Below are positions 13,655-45,625 of a stretch of 64,000 nucleotides of DNA, one piece after another. This DNA comes from Strongylocentrotus purpuratus (taxonomy: Eukaryota; Echinodermata; Echinoidea; Camarodonta; Strongylocentrotidae). The position numbers were made by a program, and so were the translations under genes. The stretch is from NCBI RefSeq assembly GCF_000002235.5, contig NW_022145610.1, forward strand, positions 31,366,306-31,430,305, given 5' to 3'. The notes under the pieces were generated by a model, which saw nothing but the letters and a program-made list of their open reading frames with translations, searched no databases and was not told the DNA's origin. The first letter of the stretch is position 1. The number at the start of each line of letters is the position of its first letter.

Positions 13655-16100
13655 TCAGACCTCCGCAAAAGACTTAGAGCAGAGGAAAATAGCAACAGAC
13701 AATATGGAATAAAGTAACTGTTTTTTATTCCTGGACTACTATTTTGTAAAGTGTATTATGTTCATTGACACTGAACATCGATTTCAACTAAAGCACACCG
13801 ATGTACGTTCAAAAATTTAAGTTGGAGCGGGAAATGAGTTAAGCAGAAGGATACCCGAAGATGCAAAAGTCGGCGTCAACATCCCGTAACCATGGAAACA
13901 AAAAGTTCAGGAGAAGGACTAAAGAGGAGCAGGTGACAGCATGTAGATCACGTGATGGATGGGGTGGATCTTAGTGAATGCACGACCTAACGATGATTGT
14001 GACGTATATGGAGTTGAATCACGATTGGAGGAGTGTTGAATTTGGTCTTGGACCTAATTCGTTCCAAGACTTCTCGGTTTAAACAAATATTACGGAATAA
14101 TCCTAGAATTCATCGCATGCTCAAGATGGAAAAAAAGGCGCCAACTTTGGCTGATAACCGTGCCAGGACAATCCCAAAAGATTGAAGTCTGAATTTTCGT
14201 AGCATTCTTTCATCAGATGGCTTTGTATCAATGACAGTATGGAAAGAAGAAGAAAGAATTTGAAACCGAATTTGAAATAGCTGCGTCCGAGTCTTATGAG
14301 AAACATTGACAAAATGACTGCAGACACAGCCGGTATTATGAACGTGGTTGTATATTCATTTATTCCGAAAAACCCAATAATTTATGGAGTCATAATTTAT
14401 GATAATGCCGTTTGTAAAAGAGAAAGAATGATATATTCGGAAGGAACAGCTTCATTATCTAGGTTCTATGACAGGAACGATCAATTAAAAACGTCGCGAT
14501 CTCTATTCAAACGTCACATGTGAAATCATGAAAGGTTTGCAAATGTTTTGTCACCAGTACAGAATACCTTTTTTTTTGCATTTACAGATCAGATAGGCTT
14601 CTTCATCATGAACGGAAGCGTAAGTGAGTCGTAGTAATGACGATGTCAATGTTGACGACATTTTTATACAGAAACCTAATAATTGTAATAGAATCGCATG
14701 AATTCATAATGAAAATATGGAGATTGGCGAAAGCTTTACAGGAAGAGTAAGGAGAAGAGACTTTTGAAGAGACTTTTGACGTCAAATTTTCATTTGGCGC
14801 ATATAGAAATGAGTTATGTCTTTATCATGTACAAATTATACCGACAGTAGATTTATTCTGCCAAGAAACGTGCAATCAATTTTTGTTATTTTTGTTTTAG
14901 AAATGCCTCATATTTTATGTCATGTTTTGAAAGTACTTGTTTCCAGGATACTGGTATGAGAATATCTCACTTTTAATTTATTCAGTTCTGTCTCTGTTTC
15001 TTATTTATATTCTTAAAAAGGTCCCGTCAAAGAAAACGACTGTTCTCTTAAATTACACGTAGTTTGTGAAATTTCAGTACTTCAAATTATCCTGCCAATT
15101 TTTAGAGATGTTTTAAAGACTACATGGACCCTTTGGAACTATTATTGATGACAAAGAGCAGTGTAACTTTAAAATGTTAAGATTATCAGTACTGCTAGTG
15201 ACCACTAGGGTGTTCAATTTGCATCACTAAAATGAATGGTACAACTTGTACAACTATTTTCAGAAACTTCAGCTCCAAATATAATAATTGAAATAACTGT
15301 AAACCTTGATACGATTTAAATTCATCGCTTGAGAGAATATGATTAATCTATGAGATATATCAATTCAATATTTTATTCGGACAATTACAGTCAAATAAAC
15401 GGCTTATTTAATACTCAATTAAATGCACCGACGTAACATTATTGACGATTTGAATTGTGGGAGTAATTAGTATTTCATGTCTAATTATTTATCTTTTCCA
15501 AACAAAATAATTAGATTTGAATTTTGTTTTCTAAAACTGTCAAAGAGAAATCCTGGATGTAAATTACGTGAATGTACAGATTTCTAATAGTCTTAGCAAT
15601 GAAACCGCGAATGGGATTTCTTTTCTTTTGATATAAAATAAAACTTGTGCTTTCATTTGTAATTCTTTTAAAAAGAAACCATTCCACTGTATTTTCCTCT
15701 GTGTATGATGTAGATGGTGTATTAGTTAATCGTGTCATATACTTGTCAGATTTTTTTTCATATCATGTCTATTTTATAACGTGCTGTCAATTTTCACTTT
15801 GTATTTATTGACTTATTTATTACAATTTTAAGTTTCAATGCCATTTGAACACAAATATTTGTATAATGTACATATTCTAGAACTATGTCTATTATGTTCC
15901 CTTATTTATATCTAATTATGAACAGAGGGGAGTTCGTTTTCTTTCCTATACATTCAAGTCCATGTGCAAAGATTTTAGACGAGTATGAATGTTTTCTTTT
16001 CATCTTGATTATTAAATGTAAATGCATTATTCAGATTTGATTCGTTCTCTTCTCTTTATTTTTAGTATAATATCCACGAATATATCATACAATCTTTTTT
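13655..16100 (+). other. Lmx1 3' UTR and flank, candidate poly(A) signals
   Basis: No further coding exon follows the stop. AATAAA occurs at 13708-13713, only 54 bp after the stop, and again at 15394-15399; ATTAAA is near 16012. The region is AT-rich without clear repeats, as in a long UTR. Which signal is used cannot be decided from sequence alone. Confidence 0.5.
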
Positions 16101-16219
16101 TCCAATTTGTGATTCAATTCTAATCATGGCGGATACAAGATTCTTTCGTTGGGAGCAGTGAAAATCTAAAAGTTATTGGACAAATTTCTCCTCCCTACTA
16201 CAATAGGTGACAACTTTTA

Positions 16220-16262
16220 TTGTCGGGAGGGGGAGAGAGAGAGAGAGAGAGAGAGAGAAGGG
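16220..16262. repeat. GA microsatellite with G-rich flank
   Basis: GGGAGGGGGAGAG passes into a GA run and then GGGGGTGGGGGTC. The G runs could form a quadruplex. Confidence 0.8.
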
Positions 16263-16547
16263 GGTGGGGGTCTTGTCCGAGATATGTAATACATGTCCAA
16301 ATACTCTAGTGGGATGGTAGTTCATAACTTGCCAATGACAAAGGAAAGTCGGGGTCTTTGTTTATATTATGATGAGGATATAATTAGTGAGCTTTCTTTT
16401 AACAAGTCATAGTTTAGGTACGTCAGATGATTATTTTCTGTGCCTTTTAAATCTGGAGTCATTTTATTACCCCTCCCCCTCCGACTTTCACCTATTTAAT
16501 TAAACCAGTTATCTCCACGGCCACAATTGGCGATCTCCCCCTACTTG

Positions 16548-16823
16548 GTGCAAGCCGAAGATGGCGCGATCCGCGAATTAGTGTCCTCTTCTATAAAAGG
16601 GACACTAATTAGTACGCCCTGCGAAAAGGGTAGGCGTATGAATCATATAGCCATCTATCCACAGAGTTTGGCCAGGCCCGAATTCACAAAGGAGGTTTGT
16701 CGACAAACCTAGGTTTATGTGCGTCATATGACGCGACAAACCTCCTTTGTGAAATCGGGCCTTAGTGTCAGTTGGTTTCATTCTTTGTTTAAACGAATTC
16801 GTGGATCATGCCATCTTCGGCGT
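16548..16823. mobile_element. Composite fold-back element, nested inverted repeats
   Basis: Outer arms of about 30 bp: TGCAAGCCGAAGATGGCGCG near 16550 pairs with the complement of GCCATCTTCGGCGTGCA near 16811. Inside is a second palindrome at about 16677-16761, with GGCCYGATTYCACAAAGGAG and CGACAAACC arms around GTCGACAAACCTAGG. A small hairpin (TAGTGTCC/GGACACTA) lies near 16580-16610. No coding sequence is present. It looks like one small inverted-repeat element inserted in another; family not recognised. Confidence 0.65.
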
Positions 16824-18661
16824 GCAGCAGATAGTTGTCGATGTTGTTGTTGTTTTTATTTCCGAAATCAGATAAATATTACACAAAGAAAAATATACAA
16901 AACGAAATATAAATACATGTCCATAGATAACAATCGGAGGAAAGCCCAATTCAGCATTGGATATAGAATATTACTGTTCTTCCTTGGTGTCCTTACACCA
17001 AAATATTTACACAAAAGTGTACATAAAGCAGAATAGTCATTATCATTATGTAATCATCATCGTCATCATCAATACTCTCCCCACAATACTTTGCCTGACA
17101 AAGATAAGGTGCTCCGACACATGCTATGATGACGATTATCCCGTGGTCCCAATTTCAAACACTCATCAAATTCTCATCTTCACTCCTAGACTAAACACTA
17201 CACCCGACTCCAAACCTAACATAAAAGCCCAATCCCAACTCTAACCCTTACCCCATACCTCAATTGGACCAAATATAACTGTGTCTACAGTGTTACTCAG
17301 AATTCCTAGTGAACGAACGTAACAAACAGACAGATGTATGTATACTAATATAACCATTTTATTGATTTTTATCACATTTATATAGTTCAAAGTTTATTAT
17401 CTTTCAGGAAAATTCTGTACAATTTTGAAGAAGGCTACTGTTAGTAGTATGCACCCAAGACGTATTTCAACACACGTTTGTTTGTAACTTGCTGGTCATA
17501 CTTTACTATAAACAATTTAGAATTATTTTGCTTCAATCTAATCTAGAGATGTAATTAATTACCAGAACTCACCAATATATATTATATACATTATATAAAA
17601 ATAAAAATTAATTTGTTTCTCTTCTTTTGCCTCAAATGAAAGACGATTTTCCAAACTCAAGATATGTTAGAAAAGACAAATCACAAACCAAACAAAATTC
17701 TTGATAATATGATGCATTTTCCCCTTATTTAAATAATACAAAACCAAAATTAGAAATTAAGAGAGAGATTGAATATCATAACATTTTAAAGGAAACCATT
17801 TGTGTAAATACACATAGCTTTAGAAAATGTAGAATATACATAACAGATCATAAGACAGCATGAACAAAAAATCATGTAAACAGTAAGACTTACAATGGTA
17901 TAACACATTGAATTTGTAAGAACTCGCACACAAAACATGAATGTGCTGATGAATGACTCAATTCTCAATGACATAAAAAGCTGAAGGTGAAACAGAGATG
18001 TGTGATCCATTGTAATTTGATTTTTCTTTTGTACTGTCAACATTTCACTGGCTGAAATGGTCACTCCCTGTTCTTATCATTTAGGACTTCTTTTGAAAGC
18101 AACTTGTTCCAAAACCTTACAATATACACATATTCTTATGTACTCTTCCCCAATCGTTTCAAGATAATTTCTTTCACAACCTAACTCAACTTAAAATTTC
18201 ATTTCATCTATATCGATCCATTAGTAATACATAGAAATTCTGTTTCCATTGGTTTTGTAACAAGCTACAATATTTTTACAATTACAACGCACATAGAAGA
18301 TAAAACGAATCACAACAACGTTTAACAATTTGTATATTTTTCATACATGCATATGAGTATTTACTTACATTATACGCAACGCATTTTGAATACTTTACAG
18401 TAATTCCCTAATGTTTTTATTTTACATATTGGTTTCAGAATATTGAAATAATAATATTTGCCTGGTAAATCATAAGGTAAAGACCAGTTATGGTCATTTG
18501 ATTGCATTTTTCTGTCATCCCTTACTTTCTTCATACTCTTCAACTATTATTACATACAATTGAAGGTACAATTATCTCCCCCCCCCCTTTTTTTTATGGG
18601 GGAGGGGTGATTTTATATGTATAAGCTGTACACAAATGGTTTATTTAGATGATTGGGTGCC

Positions 18662-19048
18662 TTGAAAGATAAAGACCACTTCTGGTCATTAAATTGCATT
18701 GTGAAGGAAACGTTGTGGAATCGATCAGAAATGGTTGATCATCTAGCATATAAGTATTGGTGTGTACTGCAAGGTTCTGGAATCATCAAAATGATAAGAA
18801 ATATGGCCCAGTCTTCGTAAAGTTACAAGCACTGTACACAGAAAGATGTATATGGGACTATACGCACACGTGCGCGACACGTGCGTTTATCTCTCACAGA
18901 CCATGTAGATAAACTAATTTACCAAATATATCAACAAAAATTATCATCATGTATTAGTCAAAACATATTCTTTCACATGATTGGTAATAAGAGCTTCCAT
19001 TTCATTTCTTGAAATTGGGGCGTTTCCAATACTGGTCTTTACCTTTAA
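18662..19048. mobile_element. MITE family 1 (TTAA-AGGTAAAGACC ends), complete copy
   Basis: Non-coding, 387 bp. The left end is TTGAAAGATAAAGACCAC, a diverged form of TTAAAGGTAAAGACCAGT. The right end is ACTGGTCTTTACCTTTAA. The inside matches the 61436-61801 copy in the opposite orientation (AAGCTCTTATTACCAATCATG on the other strand). A further terminal fragment, AAGGTAAAGACCAGTTATGG, lies at about 18475-18494. Confidence 0.8.
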
Positions 19049-19297
19049 CGTACTTTAATGTATATCTACATAGTTATGAACTGTAAAATAAAGAGATATC
19101 AGATTATGAGGTGTATATAGAAAAAATGAACGCAGTCGTGTATATTAGTGCTTTTTGAAGAAAACAATCAGTCGCCGACCCCTCCCATTATAAACTTTTG
19201 CAGTCCAAGTGCAATTCCAGATTATAAGCAAGGTTAACAAAAACATCTAAAACCAGACTCTGTATTCATATTTTCGAGGCAGGATAAAATTTCAGCT

Positions 19298-28440
<9,143 letters not shown>

Positions 28441-28771
28441 TCTTGATCTTGATCAACTCTCAGCTCGGTGATGCGAATCTCATAAAGGCTACTGTTGAAG
28501 TTTCTGACTATGCAAAAGTCAGGCTACTTAAGAGCGCGTTGCCGTTTTGCAATATGGATAAAGTCCTTAATGACATTCTTTTTTCATTTTGTGTTTGTAC
28601 AATTGTTTACTGGTGCCAGTTTTAGTTTTTGTTTTAAGTTAAGACTAGTATTTCATAACTGACGATTTTGCAACATTTACATATAGTTCTAGGCCTTGAG
28701 TCTATATCTCTCCTGCCTTGTTTCGCCGCCCTCCCCCTTAATTATTCTATACCTCAATACTAATGTCTAGC

Positions 28772-28805
28772 CTTTACATCATCATCATCATCATCATCAT
28801 CATCT
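28772..28805. repeat. (ATC)n microsatellite upstream of PHYHD1-A
   Basis: About ten ATC units. The matching position upstream of copy C (about 59588) has a shorter tract. Confidence 0.9.
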
Positions 28806-31123
28806 ATACGGGAATGTAGGATATCCTGTAGGTCAGTCCCGGTCAGATCACTTGGTACATTAGTAAAGGTCTATAAATTAGTCCATGTGTGGATGTCAGA
28901 CTATGCTATAACAAATTAGTGTTTGTCTGACCGAAAAGACTTCAAGCTGTGTTTAAATGAGTTGATGCTGGTAGCAGTTACTAGAGACACTGGTAAAATG
29001 TTCCAAGACTGGATGACCCGATTGCTAAAAAATTTACTCCTGACATTCAATCGACATCGAGTAGTGAATAACTTCAATGAACTTACAAATAAGAACTCGT
29101 GAATTGTATTAATTTATTCATTTATAATTTCATATTGTACTGTCAATTTAGTTATTTTATTACCCTTTAGGGCTAGAATTTTGTAGTTTTGTTCATTTCG
29201 CTTTTCCTTTATTATTGGTAGACTTTTCGCCAAATTTGTATCCGACACACTTAAGTCCCATCTCTACCCCGAGTAACAAACTTCAACCACGTCACCACAT
29301 CACACTGAATCAGTCATGATTATCTTCAGCATTATTACTATCATCATCAGCAGCATCATAATCATCGTCACGATCATCATAAACACCATCACAATCATCA
29401 TAATCATCATCATCGTCATCATCATCATCAATACTCTCCCCACAATACTTTGCCTGACAAAGATAAGGTGCTCCGACACATGCTATGATGACGATTATCC
29501 CGTGGTCCCAATTTCAAACACTCATCAAATTCTCATCTTCACTCCTAGACTAAACACTACACCCGACTCCAAACCTAACATAAATGCCCAATCCCAACTC
29601 TAACCCTTACCCCATACCTCAGTTGGACCAAATATAACTGTGTCTACAGTGTTACTCAGAATTCCAAACAAACAGGCAAATGTATGTATACTAATATAAC
29701 TATTTTTTTTATTTTTTTATATTCATATAGTTCTCTATTTAAAGTTTCTTGTCTTTCAGAAAATTCTGTACAATTTTGAAGAAGGCTACTGTAAGTAGTA
29801 TGCACCCAAGACGTATTTCAACACAAGTTTGTTTGTAACTTGCTGGTCAAAACAACCCACATACTTCACTATAAACAATTTAGAATTAATTTGCTTCAAT
29901 CTAATCTAGAGATGTAAATTAATTACCAGAACTCACCAAAATATATTATATACATTATATACAAAATAAAAAAATTCTCTTCTTTTGCCTCAAATGAAAG
30001 AGGATTTTCCAAACTCAAGATATGTAAGAAAACACAAATCACAAACCAAATAAAATTCTTGATAATATGATGCATTTTCCCCTTATTTAAAATATACAAA
30101 ACCAAAATTAGAAATTAAGAGAGAGATTGAATAAAATAACCTTTTAAATACTCATAGCTTTAGATCTGTCGAATATACATAACAGATCATGTAAACAGTA
30201 AGCCTTACAATGGTATAACACATTGAATTCGCACACAAAAATCGCACACAAAACATGAATGTGCGGATGAATGACTCAATTCTCAATGACATAAAAAGCT
30301 GAAGGTGAAACAGAGATGTGTGATCCATTGTAATTTGCTTTTTTTAACTGTCAACATTTCATTGGCTGACATTATCACTCCCTGTTCTTATCTTTTTGGA
30401 CTTCTTTTGAAAGCAACTTGTTCCAAAACCTTACAATATACACATATTCTTATGTACTCTTCCTCCAATCGTTTCAAGATAATTTCTTTCACAACCTAAC
30501 TCAACTTAACATTTCATTTCATCTATATTGATCCATTGTAATACATTGTTAACGTACGTGGTGCTAACTTTATTACGATTTCGTTTTCACTGGCTGCCTG
30601 CCGTAGCAACAAACAGAGTTGACAAAAGACTTAACTCCGTTTCGTTGACGATCAGCCATGCACAGAGAAGACGAAAGACTTGGCTCATTTTTCCTGATTG
30701 AGGTGTCATATGAAAGGGCAGAAATTGAACATTCTAGAAATGTGATTTTCTCCTTGAAATTCAAATACCGCCCTAAAATGACTAGTTGGTTCCCCTCTTC
30801 AAATTGTTTTTAATCATTAATGCGTGAAATATGCATCATATGAGTTGCATCAAAATAATGAAAGAGGAGGATCTAAGTTTTACAAATATGTGTCATTTAT
30901 TAATTATAATTGTGATTAAGTTGTGATAAAACATCGATAATTCTAGGTTTCGTTTTTTCTGGGACGCACTGTATGTACTCATGTAACTGCTCAATTACAT
31001 CACCATTTATACGCAGAGGTTCGTAATATGATTGCCCCTCTGGAAATCAATAACATATAATTCGAAGATTTCTCCAATTGAAAATAGCAATTGCAGACTG
31101 ATTCCCCGCTGTGGTTTATATCT

Positions 31124-31129
31124 TTATTG
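31124..31129 (-). promoter_or_regulatory. Candidate poly(A) signal of PHYHD1-B
   Basis: AATAAA on the minus strand, about 170 bp after the stop codon. The matching site in copy C (near 49430) reads TTTATA and is not canonical. Confidence 0.45.
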
Positions 31130-31295
31130 GGTACATAATATCAACAGGAACATCTCTATAAAAATGCGTTAGTAATCATACATACTACAATCATGAATTC
31201 ATTCAAGTACAATTCCAGATTGTAAGCAAGGTTGACAAATAAATCTAAGCCCAGAATCTGTATTCATATTGTCAAGGCAGGATATAATGTCAGCT

Positions 31296-40407
<9,112 letters not shown>

Positions 40408-40409
40408 TC

Positions 40410-41395
40410 TTGATCAACTCCCTGTGTATTCCACAGCCTGCACTGATTACTCTTTGTTGTTATTGTTGTTGTTTAATTTAGGCAAGTCAGTCAGTTTATG
40501 ACCATTATTGCCGAATATTATAACAAAAATAGTTTTGAATTCATATTTACGCTCCTCTCTTTTTATATACCCTCTGCGCTTCAAACACCGTCCAGGGCGC
40601 ATGCCCCCTCTGCTCGCGGAAATACCCGACTGACTGGGAAAACCCAAGGATTCAAAATGTTAGCGGGGTGAAGAATCTTTAAGCCTCTTTTACATGGCTG
40701 TGCCAATATACTAGTGTACAGAAAATGACATTTATATACTTTCAATATTTCAAAGAAATCTTTAACTAAGGTTTTTTGGGGGGTAATTTTTGGCTTCAAT
40801 AGATGACCTACTTGATGACAATTGAAACTTGATGAAAATTAAATACAGAACTGCTCATATTTGTGCGAAATTAAAAACTTTACCGCCAGATGAAGCGCTC
40901 CATTGCCGATTTTCCTTTTGATAAAATGATTAGAAAATTGACATTCTGAGGGGGAAGAATGTTTTTATAAAAGAAAATAATGAAACGGAGCACGTTGTCT
41001 TTTGTGTAGTTACGTACAAGTTTGGGTCGAGATGCAATGCCATTGTTTACCTCGAGCACCTTTAAATCCCTAGATATGCTATTGTAACCAATTTATAAAT
41101 AAATTGGGAATCCCACAGGAAATGCGATATAATTGCCATATTATGAAAAGAGTGGTGTCTAAAAAAAAATGAAAACCAGGGGACCAAATATTATACGGAA
41201 ATGTGCTTTAGTCAAAAATTTACCTTCTCAGTGACGTGATATTATTTGAGATCTCTCTTTATTTATCTATGTTTTAAAGAAGAGTGTCATCATTTTCCCC
41301 TCTGTATTTATCGATCGCCCAACAAACTGAGTATCAATCATTATTGGCCCGTAAGAACTCCCCGTGTTAAATTAACATGGGAAACGTTTCAAGAT
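40410..41395. other. No gene recognised
   Basis: Flank upstream of PHYHD1-B exon 1. AT-rich, with no exon, repeat or promoter motif that I can support. Confidence 0.5.
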
Positions 41396-41600
41396 GGGAT
41401 CTTGGATCCCATCTTTAAACATAAGGCGTACAAAGTTTGGATCCCATCTTGAAACATAAGGCGTACAAAGTTTGGATCCCATCTTGAAACATAAGGCGCC
41501 CAAAGTTTGGATCCCATCTTGAAACATAAGGCGTCCAAAGTTTGGATCCCATCTTGAAACATAAGGCGTCCAAAGTTTGGATCCAATATTTAAACATATT
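41396..41600. repeat. 35-bp tandem repeat, six units
   Basis: The unit is ATCTTGAAACATAAGGCGTA followed by CAAAGTTTGGATCCC. Four inner units are almost identical, the outer two diverge, and the change GTAC/GCCC/GTCC in mid-unit orders them. The repeated minus-strand frame (KMGSKLWTPYVSRWDPNF) is a by-product. Confidence 0.9.
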
Positions 41601-43073
41601 AGACTACCAAAGTTATAAAAAAAATTTTTTTTAATAAAAACTCACATTTTAAGAAAATATGAGGAAAGACATGATTTCGTTGTATGATTAGTAACTCTCT
41701 TTAAGAATGTAGAGGATTACGCTGTCATGTTCGACGCCATCTTAGATCTGTATGATTCTAGGCTTGTATTCTATTCATGACAATTCAACTGATCTTATAG
41801 GAGATAATTGTCAGTAATTGCATTTTTTTCAAGTTCATTGTCAAAAAACAAAAGAGGAAGGATGAATTATTAAATAAAGTTACGAGAGTCAAGTTTTCCT
41901 GAGAGAAGTTCGTCTACGATACAAAAACGAGGCTTGGTCGTGTGACGTCATTCCATGGACCCGTCTCAACATAGCATCGGAGGGAAAGTATAGACATTAT
42001 ACCGGGATAAATTATTAGTAAAAATACCAGATGAACTCGTTTTGATCTTGGAGTATGATGAAGAAGAAGTTATAGTAGTAGTGATAATGGTAGAGAAAGT
42101 GAAAATGATGGTGAATTGGGCAAATTTGAAGACTGCGAAAAGGAAAGGGAATTAATGAGCTTCATGAATGAGTGAAAATCTGGTTGTGTTAAAAAATAGT
42201 TTCCCAAATTTGGTAACCCCTAATTAAGAGGTCATTACCAATATGACTTTGAAATCTATTCCATGATGAAGAGTAGCTTATTCTTTGGCCAACGATACTC
42301 CATTCAAAATATTAATATAACGGGTGAATGAGCACCTGTCCAGGGTTTTTAAAATTGCCTTGTACAAGTTAGGGCTGATGGAACGATTGTGGGTCAGGCC
42401 ATATTCATATTCTTCTTTGGTCATAAATCCTTTTAAAAGTTTAACTCTGCCTCGTGCTTCAGTGCTTCGTTGCTCAAACGTATGCAATAATGTCTAGGCT
42501 TTCACAGAACTTTGTTTCAATCCATAGAACAGCCTTTAATTATTTCGCACAGCATCCGATCTTCTCAGTTGTCCCATGTTTTCTCTCTGCTCCCTTATAT
42601 TGTCTGCTGCACTATTTCACATGCATAAGGAGTATAAGGTGTTTATTTCGAATAGCAATTGAAAAATCAAAGGTTGATAGACCCAAATGCAAGAAAGAAC
42701 TCATTATGATAATAAGCAGCAGATAAATTGACAGTAGACTTTCATTAAAAAAAAAACACATCCTGAATATGGGATGGGAATGAAGTCAAAGTTGTAATCA
42801 TCATAATGAGGAAGGACCAAAAATTTGCTTGTAGTACGCTTATTCCTTGAGTTTGATCAACACCGTTTCTTTTCAACTGCCTAATAGTCAATGTAAAATT
42901 AAGCAAATGCTTTTGGAATGAGATAATATAAACATCATGGTTTTTGACCCCTTTCATTGATCCAGCCTAAACTTGGTACAAAAGGATTTTGACAATACGT
43001 TTTGAAAAGCCTGCTGCTTAGTCAACCGTGGCAGCACGATTATGAATAGTGTATTAGTAACAGGCTACTAGTC
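41601..43073. other. No gene recognised
   Basis: AT-rich. A 69-codon minus frame (42278-42487, ...KEEYEYGLTHNRSISPNLYK...) has balanced composition but no family I recognise and no splice or homology support. I see nothing else here. Confidence 0.45.
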
Positions 43074-43093
43074 AGGCGCGCCGGAAGCGGTTG

Positions 43094-43135
<42 letters not shown>

Positions 43136-43645
43136 GGGGGGGGGGGGGGGGCAAACATGCCAGGGGGCTCACGTTCCAGGGGCAGTAGCGCAATGAGCAA
43201 AAACGTTTGGAAGGGGGGGGGGGGGAAGCAGAAAAAACATCAACAACACTCTTTTTTCAAAGTGGAGTATTAACGATCAGGGGTTTCAGGCATCTAATTA
43301 GGTTCGGATGAGCTTATTTTGATACCTCATTTGTGACATTGGCAGGTTACTTATTTTTTTCTGTCTCTTTCTTTCTTTTTCTCTGTAACATACTTTTTTA
43401 ATAAGTGAGGGGGGGGGGTTGAGCCTCCGAACCTAGCCGCTCAGCAGAACCTGACATGAAGGCTTCTAAATAAGCATATTTTTCGCCCGACTGTAATTTG
43501 GGAATTTCTAATTTTCCAACAAACGCATAAAAAAGTATGACTTACAAAAAAAATTGTCATTTTAGCAACATTTGTAAATCACTGGTATAGAATTAGAAAT
43601 AACCCCCCCTTCCATCAGTACGCCAGCGTTCAGGGACTCATGTCT
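43074..43645. mobile_element. Dispersed repeat R1, copy 1
   Basis: Begins CAGGCGCGCCGGAAGCGG, then T and G runs, GGCAGTAGCGCAATGAGCAA, GATACCTCATTTGTGACATT, CATATTTTTCGCCCGACTGT and CAGTACGCCAGCGTTCAGG. The same order is found at 59735-60535. The CAGGCGCG start suggests a hAT-like relation. No coding sequence. Confidence 0.7.
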
Positions 43646-43904
43646 TCTCACCCCTATAATAAAAAAACACACACACTTTCCCCTCCTCACAATATTTCCA
43701 CGATATGCGCTTATCGCTATTATAAAAACCTTCATTGATAAATATAGGTGGCATGCGGAATGTTTAGGAAATTCAATTCCTGTTAACTCTCCTTTCCTTT
43801 GAATGGAATATAATTAATATTTGATTCAATTCAGGTTTTTATTATTTTTTTGTTCTTTTTGGTTAAAAATACAAACCTTTTTCTGCTTTTCTTCTTCTTT
43901 TTTG

Positions 43905-43985
43905 AGGAGGGGGGGGGGGGCGTTTTTTTTTTTTTTTTTTTTTTTAGGGGGGGAAGTGCCCCCCTGCCTCCCACTTCTTGCACCT
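43905..43985. repeat. Poly-G/poly-T/poly-G tract
   Basis: Runs of about 12 G, 22 T and 7 G, then GTGCCCCCCTGCCTCCC. Probably another broken poly-G element. Confidence 0.6.
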
Positions 43986-45022
43986 ATGCTACTAGTTGCT
44001 GTTTACTATGATATCTGATTCAAGGTCACAAAGTTATAACTTTTTAACTAGAATCTTCCAAAGTTGGGCACTTTTTTTTTTACAAGCACTGTACAGCTGG
44101 GAAATAGCATTGAAGTCGTTAGAAGTAGTTAATAATGGTTAGTAGTGGTGGTTATTATACGTGACTGCTAAGAAAGCATAAATGCTTGCTAGTAAGCAAC
44201 CAGAGGACCGACGGCTTAAGGTCCTCTCCGATGGACCTTTATTGGGATTGTGTTGATATAGCAAGTTCTTAAATACAAAGTTCCAAACTACAAAACGTAA
44301 ACCGTTGCCTTCTTTATGGTCTATACGGTTACATGTTCACTTTGGGTTGAAACTGTGCCCCAACCATAGAGATTAAGTATATATCTCTATGGCCTCAACT
44401 CACTACGCCAACAATATATTTGGGAACCTTGACAATGTTTGTTCCATTCCAGACGACTTGTATATGTATTTCAATAAAACTGGGGATTTCCACATGCTCA
44501 GGTGTTGTTGTCTACCTCACAGGTTGGGCTATCAAGTTGCATTGGGTTTTAAAGAAGAGGCTGGGTTTTGGGAAATGTGAAAAATTATTTGTGAGCTTCT
44601 TCAATCTTTCCATGTTAGTGAATTCGCAATTTCTTTTTTTCAGTTATGTTCCTTACTGTTTCAATCAATTGTCTTTTCATTACACTGGGTGATTTTTCCC
44701 ATTTCAAAATTAACAAAATAATGAACATTACGTGAGGTAGTTCTAGATTTTTCACCATGTGAACGATAGCCATACATGCATTATTCGTGATTATATATAT
44801 ATATATATATAAATTTATTTTACTAATTAGAGGGACATTTGGAGTGAAAAATGAGTCATTAAGTAGACATTGTGATTAGGAGGACAATTTGGTGTCCTCT
44901 TAACGTTTTTTACGTTTTATTTCTCGTGGAAGGCCCAATTTTGTTATATATCTCTCTCTATATATGTAATTTTACTAAAGGCGTCATTGGAAGGACATTG
45001 GGAGTGAAAAAATGAGTCATTA

Positions 45023-45128
45023 AGTAGACATTAGGGTTAGGGTTAGGTTTAGGGTTAGGTTTAGGGTTAGGGTTAGGGTTAGGGTTAGGGTTAGGTTTTA
45101 GGGTTAGGGTTAGGGTTAGGGTTAGGAT
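45023..45128. repeat. Interstitial telomeric repeat (TTAGGG)n
   Basis: About 16 units of TTAGGG with TTTAGGG and TTTTAGGG variants, on the plus strand. The metazoan telomere repeat in the middle of a gene cluster suggests break repair or an old end fusion. The minus-strand Pro/Asn repeat frame is an artefact. Confidence 0.95.
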
Positions 45129-45161
45129 TTTTATGATGTCCACTTAATGTACCATGTAGGG

Positions 45162-45224
<63 letters not shown>
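45162..45224. repeat. (TA)n microsatellite
   Basis: About 30 TA units, 35 bp after the telomeric tract. A shorter TA run is near 44795. Confidence 0.95.
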
Positions 45225-45226
<2 letters not shown>

Positions 45227-45557
45227 AAGAGTATATTTAACTTAGTAATGAAAAAAATATATGGTGAAAATTCGAGTACTGCGATAGAGGGGAATTTCTA
45301 AAGCACTTTATTATGACTACATCTTCTTTTTTTCTTCAAATTTAGACACACGTTCATGAGCACCAATATAAACACACATTGGGAACTTTAATTTTTTGAA
45401 ATATTTCAGACGACGTGCATGTATTTCAACAAAACTGGGGATTTCCAAATGCTCATGCAGGTGTTGTATTCTATCTCACAGGCTCTTTATGTGTGATCAC
45501 TAGACTATAAAGCTACATTGGTTGAGTTTCGGGAAATGTGTAAAACAGTATATTTAA

Positions 45558-45559
45558 TT

Positions 45560-45610
<51 letters not shown>

Positions 45611-45625
45611 CCCCCCCCCACTCCT
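45558..45625. repeat. CT/C tract
   Basis: About 25 CT units and a C run, ending in the acceptor-like ATGTTATCTTTCAG at 45637-45650. A similar tract is at 46505-46590. Confidence 0.85.

Noticed and set aside
41389-41597. Repeated minus frame KMGSKLW/RWDPNFG
   Set aside because: By-product of a 35-bp tandem repeat; the period is not a multiple of three, and the motif is the same in two frames.
44958-45143. Minus frame with repeated Pro-Asn
   Set aside because: Translation of the (TTAGGG)n tract.
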